Shown: one piece after another, positions 1-5,530 of the stretch
How the letters are laid out: each line of letters begins with the position of its first letter
Position numbering within the stretch: position 1 is the stretch's first letter
NCBI GenBank assembly: GCA_023512665.1
Contig: JAILZC010000057.1
Coordinates: forward strand, 1 to 6,427
Length of the DNA stretch: 6,427 bases
Source: Candidatus Bipolaricaulota bacterium
GTDB lineage: Bacteria; Bipolaricaulota; Bipolaricaulia; RBG-16-55-9; DRXL01
Reading direction: 5' to 3'
Made by a program: the position numbers and the translations under genes
The notes under the pieces: generated by a model
Databases searched by the model: none
Told to the model about the DNA's origin: nothing
What the model saw: only the letters and a program-made list of their open reading frames with translations

Positions 1-55
1 CCCTCACCCCTCTTCTCCCCTCTCCCTCGGAGGGGAGAGGGGACGGGGGTGAGGG
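1..55. repeat. C-rich/G-rich interrupted palindrome
   Basis: Two nested perfect inverted repeats are visible. The outer arms CCCTCACCCC (1-10) and GGGGTGAGGG (46-55) pair over 10 bp. The inner arms CCCCTCTCCC (17-26) and GGGAGAGGGG (33-42) pair over 10 bp around a 6-nt loop, separated from the outer stem by an asymmetric internal loop (11-16 against 43-45). Palindromes of this CCCTCACCC/CCCTCTCCC type recur between genes in many bacterial genomes, so a dispersed REP-like element is the likeliest reading. No T-run follows on the plus strand, so it is not a classical intrinsic terminator, though it could end transcription of a gene to the left or protect an mRNA 3' end. The left edge touches the window start, so the element may be longer. 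Confidence 0.8.
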
Positions 56-64
56 TGAAAAGTG

Positions 65-84
65 CCGGACTTCGTCCCGTCCGG
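65..84. repeat. Small inverted repeat upstream of the exported-protein gene
   Basis: CCGGAC (65-70) and GTCCGG (79-84) are perfect 6-bp inverted arms around an 8-nt loop. The element sits between the large palindrome and the gene starting at 135. It could be a weak hairpin or part of the dispersed repeat. The rest of the leader (85-134) shows no promoter match I trust. Confidence 0.35.
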
Positions 85-134
85 GGGCAGGCTCTCTTCA
101 GATTCGGCGCGGCTTCACTTAAGATAAGCGCGCT

Positions 135-764
135 ATGAAGAAGACGAAGCGGGCACAACAGTGGAGCGTCCTGCTGCTCATCATCGGGACGACGGTGCTC
201 ATGGGGTGGTCCGTCTCCCGCCCCATGCCCCGCCCTCTCCCTGCCTTGCCGCCAGGGATCGCGCTCGCACAACTCTCTCCGCAGCCCTCCAGCCCTGATG
301 AGCTAAGAGATGGCTCGGACTTCATTGACCCGCTGCGCTTTCCCGCTCGACCCCCGGCCAAAAGAACAGCGCGAAGTTCAGAGCTCACAGTTCAGAGTTT
401 AGAGACCGAAGCTTCAGCACCCCGCCCACGAGTCATCCCCGGACGCGCTATCCGTCTAGAACCGAAGGGCTCGCTCACCGTCTCCCTCTCGGGGCGGATC
501 GAGTTCGTCGCTACCCTTATCAATATCCAGACAGAAAACTGGCGCGTCATCGGCGAGCTCTACGTCACCAAGGGCGATGGGATCACCGAAAAGCTCTTTG
601 GCCCGCGGGCGATCCAGCTGGGGCGCGCTCAGACGCTGCGCCTGCCCGTGGGGTTTACCGCCAAGCGCTTCCCCCCGGGTGCCACGCAATTCATGGCAGT
701 CCTGAAAGACCAAGCCGGGCAGGTCCTCGACCAAGCGATCATTACCTTCGAGCTTGGGCCGTGA
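135..764 (+). CDS. Exported or membrane-anchored hypothetical protein
   Basis: This 209-residue protein is not a family I recognise. The N-terminus is a signal peptide or single membrane anchor: a basic MKKTKR start, then a hydrophobic core at about residues 11-26. A possible signal-peptidase site (A-L-A, residues 43-45) lies some way past the core, so an uncleaved anchor is also possible. Residues about 29-100 are a proline-, arginine- and serine-rich linker of low complexity. Residues about 105-209 alternate hydrophobic and polar positions (for example SLTVSLSG, RIEFVATLIN, AIITFEL) and look like a beta-sandwich domain outside the membrane. The ATG at 135 is chosen because it gives the complete signal sequence; no good Shine-Dalgarno precedes it. 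It is convergent with the small minus-strand gene and is not part of the por operon. A degenerate heptanucleotide repeat lies inside the linker (376-403). Confidence 0.75.
   Translation: MKKTKRAQQWSVLLLIIGTTVLMGWSVSRPMPRPLPALPPGIALAQLSPQPSSPDELRDGSDFIDPLRFPARPPAKRTARSSELTVQSLETEASAPRPRVIPGRAIRLEPKGSLTVSLSGRIEFVATLINIQTENWRVIGELYVTKGDGITEKLFGPRAIQLGRAQTLRLPVGFTAKRFPPGATQFMAVLKDQAGQVLDQAIITFELGP
376..403 (+). repeat. Degenerate heptanucleotide tandem repeat inside a coding linker
   Basis: Four consecutive 7-nt units read AGTTCAG, AGCTCAC, AGTTCAG and AGTTTAG, so a 9-bp word AGTTCAGAG recurs at a 14-nt offset (376-384 and 390-398). A fifth unit, AGACCGA (404-410), keeps only the first two bases. 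It lies in the linker of the exported protein and reads through as roughly S-S-E-L-T-V-Q-S-L-E. Since 7 is not a multiple of 3, gain or loss of one unit would shift the frame. Confidence 0.6.
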
Positions 765-780
765 GGCTCATCCCAGCTCG
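749..780. terminator. Hairpin spanning both convergent stop codons, possible bidirectional terminator
   Basis: CGAGCT (749-754) pairs with AGCTCG (775-780). Inside it TGGGCC (755-760) pairs with GGCTCA (765-770) with one G-T wobble, closing a GTGA tetraloop of the GNRA type; a 4-nt bulge (771-774) lies on the 3' side. Both stop codons, TGA at 762-764 (+) and at 770-768 (-), are inside the structure. There is no T-tract after the stem on either strand, so efficient intrinsic termination is uncertain; it may instead stabilise the 3' ends of both messages. Confidence 0.4.
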
Positions 781-1055
781 GGGTCGGCTTGGGAGACCAC
801 TCCCCACGCCGCCGCTTGGCGCGACCACGGCCGGGCGCGCATCCCCTCGGCAGGATTGCACGTCGTGGAAAGCCCACAGAGGGGAGAAACCTCCATCTCG
901 TAGTGGAGCACCCGCTTGAGCGCGCGCTCAAGGTGCCTCTTGAACTCCGGCTCCGTCGGCCCATACTGCCGCTCGATCTCCCCAAGCGCCGCCTCGGTCA
1001 AGCGTTGCAAAAAGAGCTCGATCCCGATTCCGTCGCGCAACCGAAAGCCCGCCAT
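768..1055 (-). CDS. Small hypothetical protein, 95 residues
   Basis: I recognise no family. The start at 1055 is chosen because AAAGGAGG (1068-1061 on the minus strand) lies 5 nt upstream, an excellent Shine-Dalgarno; the in-frame ATG at 1118 has no such support. Codon use (GAG, GGG, CTC, ATC, CGC) matches the operon genes, whereas the opposite strand gives an Arg/Pro-rich translation typical of a shadow. Residues about 9-52 are charged and probably helical (for example FLQRLTEAALGEIERQYG, then a Lys/Arg-rich helix). The remainder holds two cysteines (C60, C66) and two Trp (W77, W84) and looks less ordered. There is no signal peptide or membrane segment, so it is probably cytoplasmic. It is divergent from the por operon and shares the 188-bp upstream spacer with it, so joint regulation is possible but unproven. 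Confidence 0.68.
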   Translation of the reverse strand: MAGFRLRDGIGIELFLQRLTEAALGEIERQYGPTEPEFKRHLERALKRVLHYEMEVSPLCGLSTTCNPAEGMRARPWSRQAAAWGVVSQADPELG

Positions 1056-1060
1056 CGTCG

Positions 1061-1068
1061 CCTCCTTT
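1061..1068 (-). promoter_or_regulatory. Shine-Dalgarno of the small minus-strand gene
   Basis: Read on the minus strand this is AAAGGAGG, with 5 nt between its last base (1061) and the ATG at 1055-1053. It decides the start of the 95-residue gene and is the main sign that this strand is translated here. Confidence 0.75.
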
Positions 1069-1203
1069 CTCATTTCACTGTAGCTGGGCTCTCTTTCGAT
1101 AACAATGGCGCTCGTCATGCTCTGATATGCTTTAGATCAAAATCTCCCTCGCAATGTGACGAAGAGCAGTTTTTCGGTTGGCTCAGATCATTGAGTCTTC
1201 GGC

Positions 1204-1218
1204 CCTAACCGCGTTAGG
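1204..1218. repeat. Short inverted repeat in the porG leader, possible operator
   Basis: CCTAAC (1204-1209) and GTTAGG (1213-1218) are perfect 6-bp arms around CGC, ending 25 bp before the porG ATG. Two-fold symmetry near an operon start fits a regulator binding site, but a small hairpin in the mRNA leader or chance are equally possible. It does not match the Rex or Fnr consensus that I know. Confidence 0.3.
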
Positions 1219-1229
1219 ATGGAGCCGAC

Positions 1230-1234
1230 GGGAG
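1230..1234 (+). promoter_or_regulatory. Shine-Dalgarno of porG
   Basis: GGGAG lies 9 nt before the ATG at 1244. It supports starting porG at MIEVRFHGRGGQG rather than at the in-frame TTG at 1178. Confidence 0.55.
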
Positions 1235-1243
1235 TTGATCCCC

Positions 1244-1822
1244 ATGATCGAAGTGCGGTTCCACGGGCGAGGCGGGCAGGGAGCAGTCGTCGCTTCGGAG
1301 ATCCTAGCGACGGCTCTCTTCAAGGAGGGCAAATTCGTCCAGGCGTTCCCAGCGTTTGGTGTGGAGCGTCGCGGCGCCCCGGTGATGGCTTTCTTGCGAT
1401 TCGATGGCGCCCCTATCCGCCGACGGTCTCAGATCTACGAACCCGATCACGTCGTCGTCCTCGACCCGACGCTGTTATTAGCTGTCGACGTCACTGCAGG
1501 GCTCAAGCCCCACGGAACTATTCTCATCAATAGCGAAGCGCCCCCGGAGAGCTTCTCCGCTCTGAACAGATTTGTTGTAGCGACGGTGCCCGCCGGGGAG
1601 ATTGCCGTGGCGCATGGCTTGGGCACTCGCACCAATCCCATCGTCAACACGGCGATCTTAGGGGCGTTCGCGCGGCTCACGGGGTTTGTCAGCTTAGAGA
1701 CGCTCCTAGAAGCGATGGCCGAAAAGCTCCCGGAGCGCCAGCGCGAGCGCAACCAAGCCGCCGCCCGCGCAGCCTACGAAGCCGTCACGATCGCCGCGGC
1801 CCTCGAAAGGAGCATAAGATGA
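1244..1822 (+). CDS. porG: Pyruvate/2-oxoacid:ferredoxin oxidoreductase, gamma subunit
   Basis: This is the gamma subunit of a multi-subunit 2-oxoacid:ferredoxin oxidoreductase, a cytoplasmic enzyme that oxidatively decarboxylates a 2-oxoacid with CoA to acyl-CoA. In the family this domain completes the fold near the CoA-handling part of the enzyme. The 192-residue length is normal. Family signatures are FHGRGGQG (residues 6-13), the block FPAFGVERRGAPVMAF (35-50), and NPIVNTAILGAF (131-142). The ATG at 1244 is preferred because the conserved N-terminal strand begins there and the extra 22 residues from the upstream TTG are not family-like. It is the first gene of the operon and its stop overlaps the next start by ATGA. 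Substrate cannot be fixed: pyruvate is likeliest, and 2-oxoisovalerate or another 2-oxoacid is possible. Confidence 0.93.
   Translation: MIEVRFHGRGGQGAVVASEILATALFKEGKFVQAFPAFGVERRGAPVMAFLRFDGAPIRRRSQIYEPDHVVVLDPTLLLAVDVTAGLKPHGTILINSEAPPESFSALNRFVVATVPAGEIAVAHGLGTRTNPIVNTAILGAFARLTGFVSLETLLEAMAEKLPERQRERNQAAARAAYEAVTIAAALERSIR
1806..1812 (+). promoter_or_regulatory. Shine-Dalgarno of the PorD/GltD-like gene
   Basis: AAAGGAG lies inside the last codons of porG, 6 nt before the ATG at 1819. It supports this start and fits coupled translation at the ATGA overlap. Confidence 0.7.
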
Positions 1823-3474
1823 GAAAGCCGATCGTCTTCACCAGCGAGCGCGAGATGCCCCCCATGGCCGTCTCGCTCGCCGATATGAGCCACAACCGCA
1901 CCGGCGGCTGGCGCTATATGCGCCCGATCTATAGCGAAAAGATCGCGCCGTGCAAGAATGCTTGCCCCGTGGGCAACGATATTCCCAGAATTCTCTCTCT
2001 AGTCTCTGAAGGGCGCTACGAAGAGGCCTGGCGGCTCTTCCGTCAAACTTCCCCATTGCCCGGCGTCTGCGGGCGAGTCTGCTACCATCCGTGCGAGACC
2101 AGATGCAACCGCAAAGATTTCGACGAAGCACTCTCCATAGCTTCTCTTGAACGATTTGTCGCGGATGCGTGCTTCGACCTAGAAGACAAAATCTCAGATC
2201 GTCCAAAGCGCTCTGAGAAGATCGCTATTGTCGGCTCTGGCCCGGCGGGGCTGACCTGCGCGTATTTTTTAGCTAAAGACGGCTACGCGGTCACGGTCTT
2301 TGAGGCCGCAAGCCAGCCCGGGGGAATGCTCCGCCTGGGGATTCCATCTTATCGGCTCCCGCGTGAAGTCTTAGATCGCGAGATCGAGCTGATCGCCCGC
2401 TGGGGCGTGGAATTTCGCACCAATACAAAGATTGGACAAGATATAGATATTGAAAAGCTCTGGGAGCAGTACGACGCGCTCTTCGTTGCTACCGGGGCCC
2501 ATCACAGCCGGGCACTGAGCATCCCCGGAGAAGAGTTTGCCCTGACGGGATTGGAGTTTCTCAAAGCGGTCAACGCCGGGCAGACTGTCAATATTGGGAA
2601 GAGAACTCTCATCATTGGTGGGGGCAACACCGCGATGGACTGCGCCCGCACGGCGCTCAGACTCGGTGCTCAGCCCCTCGTCGTCTATCGGCGCACGCGC
2701 GCAGAGATGCCCGCCATCGCTGAAGAGATCGAAGAGGCCGAGCACGAAGGGGTGCAGTTTGAGTTCCTGGCCGCGCCGACGGCGATCTGTCGGCGCGACG
2801 GCAAGCTCGAGGTGCACTGTGTTCGGATGCAGCTTGGGGAGCCCGACAGGAGTGGGCGACGTCGCCCCGTTCCCATCCCCGGCTCGGACTTCCGTATCCT
2901 CACAGATTCGGTGCTCAAAGCCGTGGGCGAGGAGCCCGATCTTTCGTTTCTGTCTGAGCACCTGGAGACGAGCGAAGGGATCGTGATGGAGCGGGCCCAG
3001 GGGCTGTTGGAGCGCGCGGGGATCTTCATCGGTGGCGACGCCCAGACCGGCCCAAGCACCGTCGCTCAGGCGATGCGCTCCGGCAGGGAGACCGCGTATG
3101 CTATTATGAGATTCCTGCGCGGCGAGCGCAAGCCCAAAGCCCCTCAGCTCGACGAAGCCCTGCGCGTGAACTTCAGTTACTTTGTTCACAAGCCCAGAGT
3201 CCCCACGCCGCAGCTTCCGGTCTCGGAGAGAACCTCGAGCTTTGCCGAGACGAAGCGCGCTCTCTCAGTAGACCAAGCGCGCACCGAAGCGAGCCGCTGC
3301 TTCTCATGCGGCGTCTGCAATACCTGCGATAACTGCTGGGTCTTCTGTCCCGATGCCGCGATCGTTCGGACAAACGGCTCTTATAGTGTGAACTATGACT
3401 TCTGTAAGGGCTGCGGGGTCTGCGCCGAGGAGTGCCCGCGCAGCGTGATCTCGCTCGTCGAGGAGGAGCTATGA
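1819..3474 (+). CDS. Composite PorD ferredoxin subunit with inserted GltD-like FAD/NAD(P)H oxidoreductase
   Basis: The 551 residues combine three parts. Residues 28-36 (TGGWRYMRP) match the arm that precedes the first cluster in PorD delta subunits. Residues about 41-440 are a GltD-like oxidoreductase: an N-terminal Fe-S domain (C45, C49, C84, C88, C92, C96), an FAD site GSGPAG (139-144), a pyridine-nucleotide site GGGNTA (267-272), the YRRTRAEMPA element (290-299, whose arginines suggest NADPH), and the second FAD motif GGDAQTGPSTVAQAM (405-419). Residues about 490-551 are a 2x[4Fe-4S] ferredoxin (C500/503/506/510 and C529/532/535/539), with an extra C494/C497 pair. GltD alone is usually about 470 residues and PorD about 100. 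Placed between porG and porA, where porD is expected, it probably replaces PorD and links the oxidoreductase to NAD(P)H. Glutamate synthase activity is unlikely because no large subunit (GltB) is present. The fusion is clear; the direction of electron flow is inferred. Confidence 0.9.
   Translation: MRKPIVFTSEREMPPMAVSLADMSHNRTGGWRYMRPIYSEKIAPCKNACPVGNDIPRILSLVSEGRYEEAWRLFRQTSPLPGVCGRVCYHPCETRCNRKDFDEALSIASLERFVADACFDLEDKISDRPKRSEKIAIVGSGPAGLTCAYFLAKDGYAVTVFEAASQPGGMLRLGIPSYRLPREVLDREIELIARWGVEFRTNTKIGQDIDIEKLWEQYDALFVATGAHHSRALSIPGEEFALTGLEFLKAVNAGQTVNIGKRTLIIGGGNTAMDCARTALRLGAQPLVVYRRTRAEMPAIAEEIEEAEHEGVQFEFLAAPTAICRRDGKLEVHCVRMQLGEPDRSGRRRPVPIPGSDFRILTDSVLKAVGEEPDLSFLSEHLETSEGIVMERAQGLLERAGIFIGGDAQTGPSTVAQAMRSGRETAYAIMRFLRGERKPKAPQLDEALRVNFSYFVHKPRVPTPQLPVSERTSSFAETKRALSVDQARTEASRCFSCGVCNTCDNCWVFCPDAAIVRTNGSYSVNYDFCKGCGVCAEECPRSVISLVEEEL
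3461..3466 (+). promoter_or_regulatory. Shine-Dalgarno of porA
   Basis: AGGAGG sits in the final codons of the upstream gene, 4 nt before the ATG at 3471. It favours that start over the in-frame GTG at 3432, which would add 13 residues unlike the family. Confidence 0.75.
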
Positions 3475-4643
3475 CCCCTACACTGACGGGAACGAAGAAA
3501 GTCGTCACGGGCAATCACGCCGTCTCCTACGGGGCGATGCTCGCGCGCGTCCAAGTCATCTCAGCGTACCCAATTACGCCCCAGACCCAAGTCGTCGAAC
3601 TCTTGAGCGAGTTCTGCGCCAACGGGACGCTGCGGGCCAAGTTCATCAAGGTCGAATCGGAGCACTCGGCGATGGCTGCGCTGATTGGGGCCGCGAGCAC
3701 CGGAGCGCGCACATTCACAGCGACAAGCGCCCACGGCTTAGCCCTCATGCACGAGATGCTCCACTGGGCCGCCGGGGCACGGCTCCCCATCGTTATGGCC
3801 GACATCAATCGCGCCATGGGCCCGCCCTGGTCGGTCTGGACCGATCAAAACGACAGCTTATCGCAGCGCGACACCGGCTGGATGCAGGTCTACTGCGAGA
3901 GCAACCAAGAAGTCCTCGATACCGTCATCCAAGCGTACAGAGTTGCCGAGAAAGTCTCGATGCCCGCGATGCTCGTGCTGGACGCGTTTGTGCTCTCGCA
4001 TACGGCCGAGCCCATCGAAATCCCCGATCAGAGCTTAGTAGACGAGTATCTCCCGCCGTATCGGCCCCTCTATAAGCTCGACCCCAACGACCCGCGCTCC
4101 TTCGGGGCGCTCGCCCCGCCCGATGTCTACATGGAGCTGCGCTACAAGATGCACCAAGCCATGGAAGATGCTCTAATCGAATGGGCACGGGCCGACGAAG
4201 AGTTCTCTGAGCTCTTTGGGCGGCGCTACGGGCTGATCGAGCCCTATCGCGCCGACGACGCCGAGATACTCCTAGTAACGTCGGGGACAGTCACGAGCAC
4301 CGCGCGCGAAGTCATTGACGAGCTGCGGGCGGAGGGCCGTCGCGTAGGGTTGCTCAAGATTCGAGTCTTTCGACCGTTCCCCGCTCAGCTGGTGCGTGCA
4401 GCCCTGCAGGATACTGAAAAAGTCGCAGTCCTAGACAGAAATATCAGTTTTGGGATGGGCGGGATCTTCGCCCAAGAGATCAAGTCCGCTTTGTATAACA
4501 GCACAAAGCGTCCGCCGATCTTCGGGTTTGTCGCGGGGCTTGGAGGGCGCGACATCACCCCGAGCGTCATTCGAGAGATCATTGACTACACCGAGAGCCA
4601 TGACGAACCCGAAGATTTGATCTGGGTGGGGGTGAAGCGATGA
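3471..4643 (+). CDS. porA: Pyruvate/2-oxoacid:ferredoxin oxidoreductase, alpha subunit
   Basis: The alpha subunit supplies the domain that holds the pyrimidine ring of thiamine diphosphate and part of the 2-oxoacid pocket. At 390 residues it is of normal length for a four-subunit enzyme. Visible signatures are GNHAVSYGA (14-22), YPITPQT (33-39), the ESEHSA block (62-67) with the glutamate expected to activate TPP, TSAHGLALM (85-93), and a RDTGWMQ block (133-139). The second, transketolase C-like domain begins about residue 265 (ILLVTSGTV) and contains the RPFP element (301-304) and DRNISFGMGG (322-331). The start at 3471 overlaps the previous stop as ATGA. Close relatives use pyruvate, 2-oxoisovalerate or 2-oxoglutarate and share these motifs, so the acyl substrate is not settled. 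Confidence 0.94.
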   Translation: MTPTLTGTKKVVTGNHAVSYGAMLARVQVISAYPITPQTQVVELLSEFCANGTLRAKFIKVESEHSAMAALIGAASTGARTFTATSAHGLALMHEMLHWAAGARLPIVMADINRAMGPPWSVWTDQNDSLSQRDTGWMQVYCESNQEVLDTVIQAYRVAEKVSMPAMLVLDAFVLSHTAEPIEIPDQSLVDEYLPPYRPLYKLDPNDPRSFGALAPPDVYMELRYKMHQAMEDALIEWARADEEFSELFGRRYGLIEPYRADDAEILLVTSGTVTSTAREVIDELRAEGRRVGLLKIRVFRPFPAQLVRAALQDTEKVAVLDRNISFGMGGIFAQEIKSALYNSTKRPPIFGFVAGLGGRDITPSVIREIIDYTESHDEPEDLIWVGVKR

Positions 4644-5530
4644 GAAATTTTACACTGCCGGCTGAAGAGCTGATGGGATCAGGGCATCTGGGCTGCCAAG
4701 GGTGTGGCGGTGCACTCGCCATGCGCTACGTCCTCAAGGCCGCTGGCGATAATACCATAGTAGTCCTTCCCGCGTGCTGCTGGACGATCATCGCTGGGCC
4801 GTTTCCGTACAGCTCTTTGAAGGTCCCGTTGTTGCATACGGCGTTCGAGACAGCAGCCGTAGCTGCTTCGGGGGTGCGCGCGGCCTTAGATATTCAAGGC
4901 GACACCGAGACGACCGTCCTAGCCTGGGCCGGCGACGGCGGGACGTTCGATATCGGGCTGCAATCGCTCTCCGGGGCTGCCGAGCGCAACGAGAATATTA
5001 TCTATATCTGTTACGACAACGAAGCGTACATGAACACGGGGATCCAGCGCAGCGGCGCCACGCCCTTCTTAGCGTGGACGACGACGACCCCCGAAAAGAC
5101 CCCCAAGTCCGAACCCAAGAAAGATATTATGGCGATCATGGTCGCCCATCGTATTCCGTATGCCGCGACAGCGACCATCTCCTATCCCGATGACCTCATT
5201 CGCAAGGTGCAGAGAGCAAAGAGCATCTACGGCACGAAGTTCTTGCACGTGCTGGCGCCGTGCCCGCCGGGCTGGAGGGCCCCGTCGGAGTTAGCGATCA
5301 AGCTCTCGCGGCTGGCCGTGCACACGAGGGTCTTCCCGCTCTACGAAGTCGAGAACGGCGAACGATACACTCTCAACGAGCCGAAAGAAGAACCAGCCCT
5401 CCCCGTGAGCGAGTATCTCAAGCTTCAGGGGCGGTTCAGCCATCTCACAGAGAACGATGTCGAGGCAATTCAAGAGATCATAGAGAAGCGGTGGCAACGG
5501 CTGCTGCGTATGGTGCGAGAGTCGTCATGA
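4640..5530 (+). CDS. porB: Pyruvate/2-oxoacid:ferredoxin oxidoreductase, beta subunit
   Basis: The beta subunit binds the diphosphate of TPP and the [4Fe-4S] cluster that takes the first electrons. The 296 residues are of family length. Cluster ligands are visible as C19 and C22 (in CQGCGG), C46 or C47, and C208 (in CPPGW); the 25-residue step from C22 to C47 equals the spacing I recall for the proximal cluster of the single-chain pyruvate enzyme. The TPP/Mg motif runs from AGDGGTFDIGLQ (97-108) to YDNEAYMNTG (125-134). The C-terminal segment (about 228-296) carries the usual tail ending in a charged helix. The start overlaps porA by ATGA, with GGTGA (4631-4635) as a modest ribosome-binding site. 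Together with the gamma, alpha and delta-like proteins it completes one enzyme. Confidence 0.95.
   Translation: MRNFTLPAEELMGSGHLGCQGCGGALAMRYVLKAAGDNTIVVLPACCWTIIAGPFPYSSLKVPLLHTAFETAAVAASGVRAALDIQGDTETTVLAWAGDGGTFDIGLQSLSGAAERNENIIYICYDNEAYMNTGIQRSGATPFLAWTTTTPEKTPKSEPKKDIMAIMVAHRIPYAATATISYPDDLIRKVQRAKSIYGTKFLHVLAPCPPGWRAPSELAIKLSRLAVHTRVFPLYEVENGERYTLNEPKEEPALPVSEYLKLQGRFSHLTENDVEAIQEIIEKRWQRLLRMVRESS

Larger units (their letters stand above)
1056..1243. promoter_or_regulatory. Divergent intergenic region, probable por operon promoter region
   Basis: This 188-bp spacer separates the divergent starts at 1055 (-) and 1244 (+), and positions 1119-1200 are visibly richer in A/T than the flanking genes. 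The por operon promoter is expected here because the gene to the left runs the other way. No -35/-10 pair with good spacing stands out. The best single element is TGATATGCT (1123-1131), an extended -10-like word without a convincing -35. An inverted repeat (1204-1218) lies just upstream of porG. I see no riboswitch or small ORF with ribosome-binding support. Confidence 0.45.

Noticed and set aside
1056..1118. Earlier ATG (at 1118) for the small minus-strand gene
   Set aside because: No ribosome-binding site precedes it, whereas the ATG at 1055 has an optimal one.
1123..1131. Extended -10-like word TGATATGCT as the por promoter
   Set aside because: Only four of six -10 bases match and no -35 lies at 16-18 bp, so it is not distinguishable from chance.
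1134..1145. AGAT-CAAA-ATCT inverted repeat as an operator
   Set aside because: The arms are only 4 bp, which is expected by chance in an A/T-richer spacer.
789..1208. 139-codon open frame on the plus strand opposite the small gene
   Set aside because: Its translation is Arg/Pro-rich and it lacks a ribosome-binding site; the minus strand has both good codon use and a strong one.
1178..1243. N-terminal extension of porG from a TTG codon
   Set aside because: The added 22 residues are unlike gamma subunits, and GGGAG sits properly before the ATG at 1244, where the conserved strand begins.
2371..3189. 272-codon open frame on the minus strand
   Set aside because: It is antisense to the conserved GltD-like domain, has no family features, and is a shadow of GC-rich codon use.
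3432..3470. Earlier GTG start for porA
   Set aside because: AGGAGG lies 4 nt before the ATG at 3471, that start forms the same ATGA overlap as the other junctions, and the 13 extra residues look like out-of-frame translation of the ferredoxin.
1819..3474. Glutamate synthase small subunit (gltD) as the function of the composite gene
   Set aside because: The homology is real, but there is no gltB nearby, the protein carries a PorD-type ferredoxin and arm, and it occupies the porD position in a por operon.
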